Shown here one piece after another: positions 57,151 to 64,000 of a stretch of 64,000 nt of DNA. The translations under genes and the position numbers were made by a program. The notes beneath the pieces were generated by a model. That model was not told where the DNA came from. It saw only the letters and a program-made list of their open reading frames with translations, and did not search any database. The stretch comes from Pratylenchus scribneri. Taxonomy: Eukaryota > Nematoda > Chromadorea > Rhabditida > Pratylenchidae. How positions within the stretch are numbered: the first letter of the stretch is position 1; the number at the start of each line of letters is the position of its first letter. The stretch is from NCBI GenBank assembly GCA_030063045.1, contig JAQSEB010000004.1, positions 3,596,001 through 3,660,000 on the forward strand, written 5' to 3'.

Positions 57151-60100
57151 ATGATGGAGGAAGTGAGCCCGGTGGAGGAGGAAAAACCAGCAGAAGAAGC
57201 ATTAAAAGTTGAATCGACGACACAAAAACCAAAAAAATATTCAAAATTTGAAAGCAGCCCGGAACAATCGGATGAAGAAAAAGAAGTAATGGGCGCAAAG
57301 GAAGATGATGCTGACATTTATTCAGACAATGAACAAACAGCAGGTTTGGGCAGAGAAATAAAAGAAAAAAATATATAAAAAGCCAAAAATAGTATTGAAA
57401 AAATGTCGAAAAAGATATAAAATGGTTTATAGGATCCTATACCCACAAATTTTATACGATAGTTCTTGTCAAGTCGCATAATTCGATTATATTTTGGCTC
57501 AGGTTTAAAAAATATTAATTTAGTTTAAACCGTTGTTTAATACCGGTTAATATTGATCAAATTATATTATGATTCGGGTTTTGATTAGGGTTGTTCAGAC
57601 TTCAGAGTCGGTTAACCGTACCGAAACCGAGAAATTTTCAAATACCGAAGCCGAAATTTTTTAAATACCGAAGCCGAGATTCCAAAACCAAAAAATTCCG
57701 GTTTAAGACCTAAAAAAATCCTCTCAGCGTAAATTTTATAGCATTTAAACCGACAATTTGGTTTTCTATAAAGAGTGGTGGAACAAAACATCATCGAGGA
57801 TTCGAACCAACAACATTTCTAAATGTTACACCCAAAGTCATTAGCCATTCGGCTATTGATGACATGAGTGAGTCAGCGATTGATTTTAAAATAAAAAGTG
57901 AAAAATTGGAATTGACAATTGATTATATTGAGAATAGGGATATTTTTGGAAAAAGATTTTTAAAAAAAAAGTATATAAAAGATCCTCTCAGCTGAATTTT
58001 TATAGCATTAAAACCAACTATTTGGTTTTCTATAATAATGGAAACCTGATCATACATCATTGAGGATTCGAACCAACAACTTTTGTTGTTACAATGTCAT
58101 TAGCCATTCGGCTATTGATGACATGTGTGAGTCAGCGATTGATTTCAAAATAAAAGGGAATAATTGGAATTGTTTTGGTGAAATATGCCTAAAATCACTT
58201 AGTTCTTTTTCATTTTTTTAACATTTTATTTGTGAGAAATAAAATACGATCAATAAATATCAAATAATATTCATTCTCTCTACACAGATTGTCCCCTTTG
58301 ATTGTTAGGCTAGGTCGCTCCCATCATCCTCCTCCCAAACTCATTAGTGTCAACGGTTTAATAGCACTTTAATATTGACAAAATCAAAACAAATTATAAA
58401 TCATTCGTTGTGTCTTGGCCAGCAGATCTATTCAATTGGGTATATTGTTTATGAATGTAGGATAAACCCTTCTTAAACCATTATATTTATTTTTGGCTTT
58501 TTAATTACTCATGCTACCGGAATTTCAATGTTTTTTAAACAATTAAAATTATAATAAAAATTGATTGAACATTTTACAGAATTTGGAATGGAGGTTGATG
58601 GTGTGAAAACAAATTTGGGAATGGACGGGAATGAAGCTGACATGGATGTGCTGGACGATGATTTGCTGGAAAATAAGGAATTCGACAAACTCACCGAAAC
58701 CGAAAAGGCAATTGTGAGTTTAAGAAATAATTGGGTAAAATTGTCGTTTTGTTGCCTTAAAATTATGTAGAAAATGGGTTTTCGGTATCTCTCAGGTCTC
58801 ACAGGTTATTCGATTATCGCCGCATGATTTTTCGATTCTAAAACTTTAAAAAATCGGTTTGACAAAGGAAATAATTAACATAGTAAATAATTGAAGCCAG
58901 TTTTTAAACTGATTATTAAACCAGTTTAAACAATTTTTAAAACAGTTTTGAACCATTTTTGAACCACTTTTAAACCATTTACCAGTTTTAAAAATAATTT
59001 ACATCCAAAAGCTATGCCATATTCTCCTGATGATCACATGACCCCCAAAATCGCTAAATAACATAAATTTAATACATAAGAAATGAAAAATATTATCGAA
59101 CAAAGTAAAAATGATAGTTTTATCCATAATTTATTGTCTAAAAAACATTAAATGTAAATTTATTATTTTAAGCTCTCGCCTGAAAAATTGAAGCAAATGG
59201 AAATGAGACACCAAAAGAAGCTTATTTCCCGTCTGCCAGTTTATTATCCAGGCATTTCCGGTTGTCGAAGTGTGGTTGAATATGAATGCCTAAACAAAAT
59301 ATCGGAAGGAACTTTTGGTGTTGTGTATCGAGCGCAGGAACGGCGAACAGGTCTTATTTATAATAAAGAAATGATGGGGCTCGGATTTTTAGTTGAAATT
59401 TTTTTTGAAAATTTTCCACATTTTGAATTTTCTAAAAATTTTTTATCAAAAAATCAATTTTTTTCTTTTTAGTACTTTTTTCTTGGAAAATTTTCTATTA
59501 AGCCCCTCGTCTCAAAAATTTTCCCAAACTTTTTTTCTTTAAAAGTTTTTAATTTTTTTAATATTATTAAAATTTTTACCACTTTTTTTCATTTTATATA
59601 AAATTTTATCATTAAAAATATAATATTTGTGAATAAACTGGACACAATTTTCAGATGAAATTGTTGCGCTGAAACGATTAAAAATGGAAAAAGAACAGCA
59701 AGGATTTCCGATCACTTCACTCCGCGAAATTAACATGGTCAATTTTTAATAAAACACACATTTCTAGAGATCCGATCAAAAATAAAGTACTTATTTGATT
59801 TAATACATATCCCTTTTGGATTTCTTGGATAAAAGTAAAAATGAAGGTCCCCTGGGTGTTAGGGTTAGAGTTTAGGGGAGATACTTGAGATGATTTTTAC
59901 CCACATCATATCCATAACATATCCCCGAAAGATCCTAACCCCAAACCTGATAACCCATAGGGGGGGGGGGGGGGGCAAGCACTTTTCCAAAAAAGGGGAT
60001 GTAAATTGTAAACCAAAAGTACCAAAAAATGTTTTAAATCTGATATAATATTCAAATTTTTGGTTAAAATTTATACAAAAAATATTGAATATTTAAAAAT

Positions 60101-62360
60101 CAATTTCAACATATATTATCTATTTTAAAAATCATACATTTGTATAAATCGGAGCCCAAATAGTGAATTCCCTTTTTAGCTTTTTATGCCTCTAGCAAAA
60201 ATATAACAACGAAAAAATTCAACTGAAGATGCCCAAAGAAAAAATTAGTCATTTTTACATTAAAAAAGATAATTCTGAAAAATCAGACAGTTCAATGATT
60301 GGATCCTTGATCTATATTCATTTCACCATTTATATTCTTATTTTTATTCAGCTTCTCAAGTGCGGTACCCATCCAAATGTGCTGAATGTTCGTGAGGTGG
60401 TGGTTGGGTCGAGCATGGACAAAATCTATATGGTAATGGAATATGTGGAACATGATATGAAATCATTGATGGAATTGATGAAATCAAGGAATAAAAAATG
60501 GACAATTTGTGAGTTTTTTTTACCAATTTATTCATTCTTTCCAAAATATTTTTAGCCCAAGTGAAAACTTTGATGCGTCAATTGCTTTCCGGAGTAGAAC
60601 ATATGCATGTGAGGAATATGAATTATTTATTTAAAAAAATTTTTTATTTTTTAAGGAGGAATATGTTATCCATCGAGACTTGAAAACATCAAATTTGTTG
60701 ATTTCGCATCAGGGCATATTGAAGGTAAGCTATCATTTTTTAGCTGAGGAGCAATATTTTGCCTAATTTCCTTTTCGGAGTTTAGAGATACTTAATTCCC
60801 AAAAAAAATGTGTGGCTTTTCTTTTCCGATACAAAATTCTCGCAACATTAATCAAAAAAACACAACCTCTACCTGTGATTTCCAAATCCTGGGCTAACAT
60901 CTTAACTTAGCATATAACTTGCCAAAGCAGACACATATCCAATACTCAATAGGCCATCACATTCACATGAACACAGTAAAATTTACTTCAAATTGTCACA
61001 ATTTTTCGGCACCAAAAGTCAAAATTCAACCCGATCGGTCATTAATATCAAATTTTTCACTCCTTCTTTAGGCAAAATTTAATTTTTTTTCTTCCTATAG
61101 ACAAAATTTTATTCTCCTATAGGCAAAAAATAATTAGACAAGTCCTACGATTGCCTCGTTTTCCACCATTCCAATTCATTATTTCCCTCATTCATTTCTC
61201 AGATTGGCGATTTTGGTTTGGCCCGGGAATTTGGCGAACCAATAAAGCCGTATACGCCCATTGTGGTCACACTTTGGTACCGATCGCCGGAGCTGTTGTT
61301 GGGCACAAAAATTTATTCGACCGCAGTGGACAATTGGTCAGTTGGATGCATTTTCGGGGAATTCCTCAAACTGGATCCAATGTTCGCTGGGAGAACGGAA
61401 ATTGAGCAATTGCAAAAAATATTCAAAGAAGTTGGAACGCCGAATGAGCAAATTTGGCCTGGATGCATGGAATTGCCGGGGATGAAAACGGGCGTTTTCC
61501 CTGAAACTCCGTACAATCAGCTGCGAAGGAAATTTGCTGCCGAATTGCCCGATGATGATGGATATGAGCTGTTGAATAAGTGAGTGAATAGAACATTTCT
61601 GGAACCCTTTTTGTTAAAAGAGAAATTGAAGGAAAATGCGATGATTCCCCTAGATAGAAGATATTAGGAATAGGGTTTAGGGGGATACCTGAACGAAGTA
61701 TTTTTGATTCCAATTGAAAGTCAATAAATTTAATGAACTTTTATATTCTGAAAGAGGAGAGTTTTTTCTATAAGAAAAAATTATTTTTGGAATTTTTTCT
61801 GAATTTTTTTTACTAACACCGACACCGAGCTCATAGCAGTTAACAGGATACAGGATTGAAATTATAATTTTACCAGAAAATCAAGTAAAATAAATGATTA
61901 CTTTCTATTTAAGATTAGGGAAAAAATCTACCAAAAATCCGGTTTTTCAGGAAATCAACCAAAACCGGAGGCAATTATTAAGATAAGGGTTTCGAGTAAA
62001 ATTACTCGAATCTCGAATATTGGTCATTTGACCTTAATCTTTTTCTTTTTGACTAATTCAAATCAAAATTATTAAATTTTTTTCCATTCCACAGATTGTT
62101 GGCACTGGACCCAAAGAAGAGAATTTCGGCCTCGAGCGCATTGAAAAGCAAATGGTTCCAGAATGACCCGAAGCCAACGCCGCCATCCTCATTTCCAACG
62201 GTACATTTTAATATTATTGAATTATTTTATATTTTATTAATATTTAAAGTGGCCAGCCAAAAGTGAACACAACAAGAAACCACCAAATGAGCCGGCGGCA
62301 CCCAGAAAACAACCAGCACCTGGCGGATTTACATTGAAATTTGATGTTCCAAAATTTTGA
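57151..62360 (+). CDS. cdk-11: CDK11 (PITSLRE) protein kinase
   Basis: Cyclin-L-dependent kinase acting in splicing and transcription. An acidic N-terminus ([17 protein letters not shown]) precedes [20 protein letters not shown] and the kinase domain: [13 protein letters not shown] (Gly loop, about 59310), [20 protein letters not shown] with LREI (the PITSLRE signature, about 59660-59735), [24 protein letters not shown] (about 60675), [10 protein letters not shown] (about 61203), [30 protein letters not shown]. The tail [12 protein letters not shown]...[12 protein letters not shown] ends at TGA 62358-62360. Eleven or so exons; the intron 57347-58579 carries two tRNA-like repeats. A typical acceptor (TTAATTTGCAG) sits at 57110 with no exon found upstream. 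It could be a trans-splice site, making 57151 the start of a short form without the long charged N-terminus of animal CDK11. Confidence 0.9.
57700..58180 (-). repeat. tandem pair of tRNA-like repeats in cdk-11 intron
   Basis: Two direct copies, about 57715-57930 and 57978-58175, share CCTCTCAGC, TTTGGTTTTCTATAA, GAGGATTCGAACCAACAAC, CATTAGCCATTCGGCTATTG and GTGAGTCAGCGATTGATTT. Read on the minus strand each has an A box (TAGCCGAATGG) and B box (GGTTCGAATCC) in tRNA-like spacing. The T arm and acceptor stem pair poorly, so these are tRNA-derived elements or dead tRNA copies. They differ in the anticodon-arm region. Confidence 0.7.
59957..59976. repeat. poly-G tract
   Basis: About 18 consecutive G in a cdk-11 intron. 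Similar G or C runs occur near 22298, 22588, 26845 and 44935. Confidence 0.85.
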
Positions 62361-62555
62361 TTTTGATTTATTTAAAAATGTTTTCCATTATTTAATTATT
62401 TTATTACTAATTTTATGGAATAAAATCATTGATTTTTCTTTTATAATCATTTTTCATTTTGTTCTTCGAATAACAAATTATTATTTTTATTTCTAAAATA
62501 TAATTCGAAAATATTTTTAAAATTTAGGTTTTTCTGCTAAATTCAAGGACCAAAA

Positions 62556-63513
62556 ATGTACAAATTTTTGAGAGGTGCCAGCCACAGTCAACAGCAAATG
62601 TTCTACCAACGAAATCATCGAAATTTACTGTTTTTCTGCCATCCATTTCGAACATATCATTCAATGAAAACAAACAACAATGCAAAATGTTGTCTTCTCT
62701 TGGATAATATGGCCAATAAAAAATGCATTTTAATACGTAAGTAATTTGTATAAAATTTATAAATTAACTACTAAGTTAGGTTTTATTTTTAAAAAATTGA
62801 GAGTTGATAGATTTATTAAACTTAAAATAGCCTTAAGATATTGTTTATGGGTTACAAAATTATTTAAAATAATTAAAATAAAATGTTTTAGATTCGCGTG
62901 AATTTCGATTACGACACAAAACTTCCTCCACTGCTGCTACTTCGGACAACAAGAAGGAGGAGAGCGCCAAGAAAATGGGAATGGATCCTCAAGAATTATT
63001 GTCCAAATTCGTTTACGAAATACCGGATAATCATAAGCCGTCGGCGGACGGGAAACGGAACTTAAGTGCATTACATGATGATCTAAATCAAGTTATGGCA
63101 AAATTCAACAAAGAACATGCAAAAAGCGGCTACAAAATTGAATTTGCCGATGATGGTGTTCAAACTATACAACTATATTTTGACAAAAAGCTCAACGAAT
63201 TTGACCTGAAAGAGCAAAAAATTAGTAAGGAAAATTAATTTTAAATTTGAAAATAAAAAATTATAGTTTTAAATTTACTTAAGACTTCAAATCCAAAAAA
63301 TAATCTTCCAATTTTTTTAATACAGTTGCTAAGAAATTTCGCAAAATCATGGCTCCTCCGATATTTACGCTCATCTTTGACTTCATTTTTATGCTCTATT
63401 TGATCTGGATTTTTCGCCCGCGTGGCAATATGAAGCCAGAGGCCCAAATTGTGGCACAACCACCAATCACATTCGAACAATTCTTGAATGAATATTTGCC
63501 ATCAGGAGAGGTT
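62556..63513 (+). CDS. mitochondrial m-AAA protease (AFG3L2/paraplegin type), 5' part
   Basis: Three exons are read: 62556-62737, about 62892-63222 and about 63326-63510. The N-terminus MYKFLRGASHSQQQMFYQRN and following residues are basic and lack acids, like a mitochondrial presequence. Exon 2 encodes a Lys-rich soluble segment. Exon 3 holds a transmembrane helix (PPIFTLIFDFIFMLYLIWIF) followed by ITFEQFLNEYLPSGEV, which matches the start of the FtsH extracellular domain in AFG3L2/SPG7 proteins. The donor GAG|GTTTGT follows, and the AAA and zinc-protease parts must lie beyond 64000. I cannot decide between the AFG3L2 (spg-7) and paraplegin (ppgn-1) types. Confidence 0.65.
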
Positions 63514-63594
63514 TGTATATACATATTGTAGAGCCGAATTAGAAATCGAGCCGTTTCTGAAACGGCTAGCCAATTTAGAAAAATGGCACAACGG

Positions 63595-64000
63595 GGAAAT
63601 AAAAATCAGAACAGGCTTAAAGCAAATCAGAATGGGCCAGAGTAAAAAATCAGAACAGGCTTAAATCAAATCAGAACGGCCAGAAATCAAATCAGAATAG
63701 TCAGAAAAAATATAAAAATATAATCAAAATCAAAACTACAAGGAAAAATTATTTAATCAGAATAAAATTGGAAATCAGAATTTCTTGATATTATTTCTAG
63801 TTATTCTGATGTTATTTCTGATATTAATTCTGATTATTCTGATATCAATTCTGATTATTCTGATGTTATTTCTGATATTAATTCTGATTATTCTGTTATT
63901 AATTCTGATTATTCTGATGTTATTTCTGATATTATTTCTGATATTAATTCTGATTATTCTGATGTTATTTCTGATATTAATTCTGATTATTCTGGCATAA
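63595..64000. repeat. AATCAGAA / TTCTGATT inverted simple repeats
   Basis: 63600-63780 is rich in AATCAGAA spaced by variable GC-poor sequence. 63785-64000 is a tandem array of TTCTGAT units with ATT or GTTA spacers, running to the window end. The two motifs are reverse complements, so the halves can pair. They fill the intron after the last visible m-AAA exon. The open frame that spans the second half (Leu/Ile repeats) is a by-product of the repeat. Confidence 0.85.

Noticed and set aside
57785..57870. Functional tRNA gene in the cdk-11 intron
   Set aside because: T-arm and acceptor stems mismatch and the element is duplicated with its flanks.
63785..64000. 71-codon Leu/Ile-rich frame at the window end
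   Set aside because: It is the translation of the TTCTGAT tandem repeat.

Overview
The window is eukaryotic nuclear DNA, almost certainly from a nematode. It is very AT-rich, its genes are cut by many introns of about 40-60 bp ending in TTTNAG, and its proteins read as metazoan and nematode families: an HMP-1-type alpha-catenin, a thioredoxin-fused PNG-1, MSH-5, an FMRFamide-receptor-like GPCR, a nematode-style carboxylesterase and an AP-1 mu chain. At least three introns start with GC instead of GT. AT content, GC-AG introns and the absence of a TTAGGC array at the edge would fit a tylenchine (root-knot or cyst type) nematode, but I cannot fix the genus.

Layout. 1-545 is a 45-bp tandem array at the window edge. 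Next come a truncated solute:sodium symporter gene (886-1545, minus), msh-5 (2.4-6.0 kb, minus) and a TTC36-like gene (7.5-8.3 kb, minus). About 13.4 kb (8.7-22.1 kb, minus) is one large complement C3/alpha-2-macroglobulin-type gene. Its introns hold a 1.6-kb 31-bp satellite, a 1.24-kb foldback DNA transposon, a tRNA-like SINE, a MITE and a complete lipocalin gene on the opposite strand. From 24.7 to 33.0 kb (plus) lies alpha-catenin (hmp-1), with a second 31-bp satellite in one intron and a long alternative 3' coding region in another.

The second half is denser. It holds a peptide GPCR (33.5-35.0, plus), a cwf21-domain splicing protein (35.5-36.2, minus), a KLHDC2-like Kelch protein (36.8-39.6, plus), a 70-aa Cys-rich ORF (40.1-40.3, minus), a decayed copy of the cdk-11 3' end (41.2-41.4, minus), a carboxylesterase (41.6-43.8, minus), a 70-aa secreted peptide (44.2-44.5, plus), a gene-poor gap, a DH-PH RhoGEF (48.1-51.4, plus), png-1 (51.7-54.0, minus), AP-1 mu (54.7-56.3, minus), cdk-11 (57.2-62.4, plus) and the 5' part of a mitochondrial m-AAA protease gene running off the window at 64 kb.

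The genes do not form one pathway. Adherens junction (alpha-catenin), meiosis (MSH5), splicing and transcription (CDK11, cwf21), protein quality control (PNGase, KLHDC2-like, m-AAA), trafficking (AP-1) and secreted or immune-type proteins are interspersed. The most unusual items are the C3-like gene with a C345C tail and a mutated thioester site, the alternative alpha-catenin C-terminus, and the family of TTTCCGGAAA-containing satellites found both at the window edge and inside introns of unrelated genes. All gene models were read by eye from conserved peptides and splice sites, so exon borders not stated explicitly are approximate.
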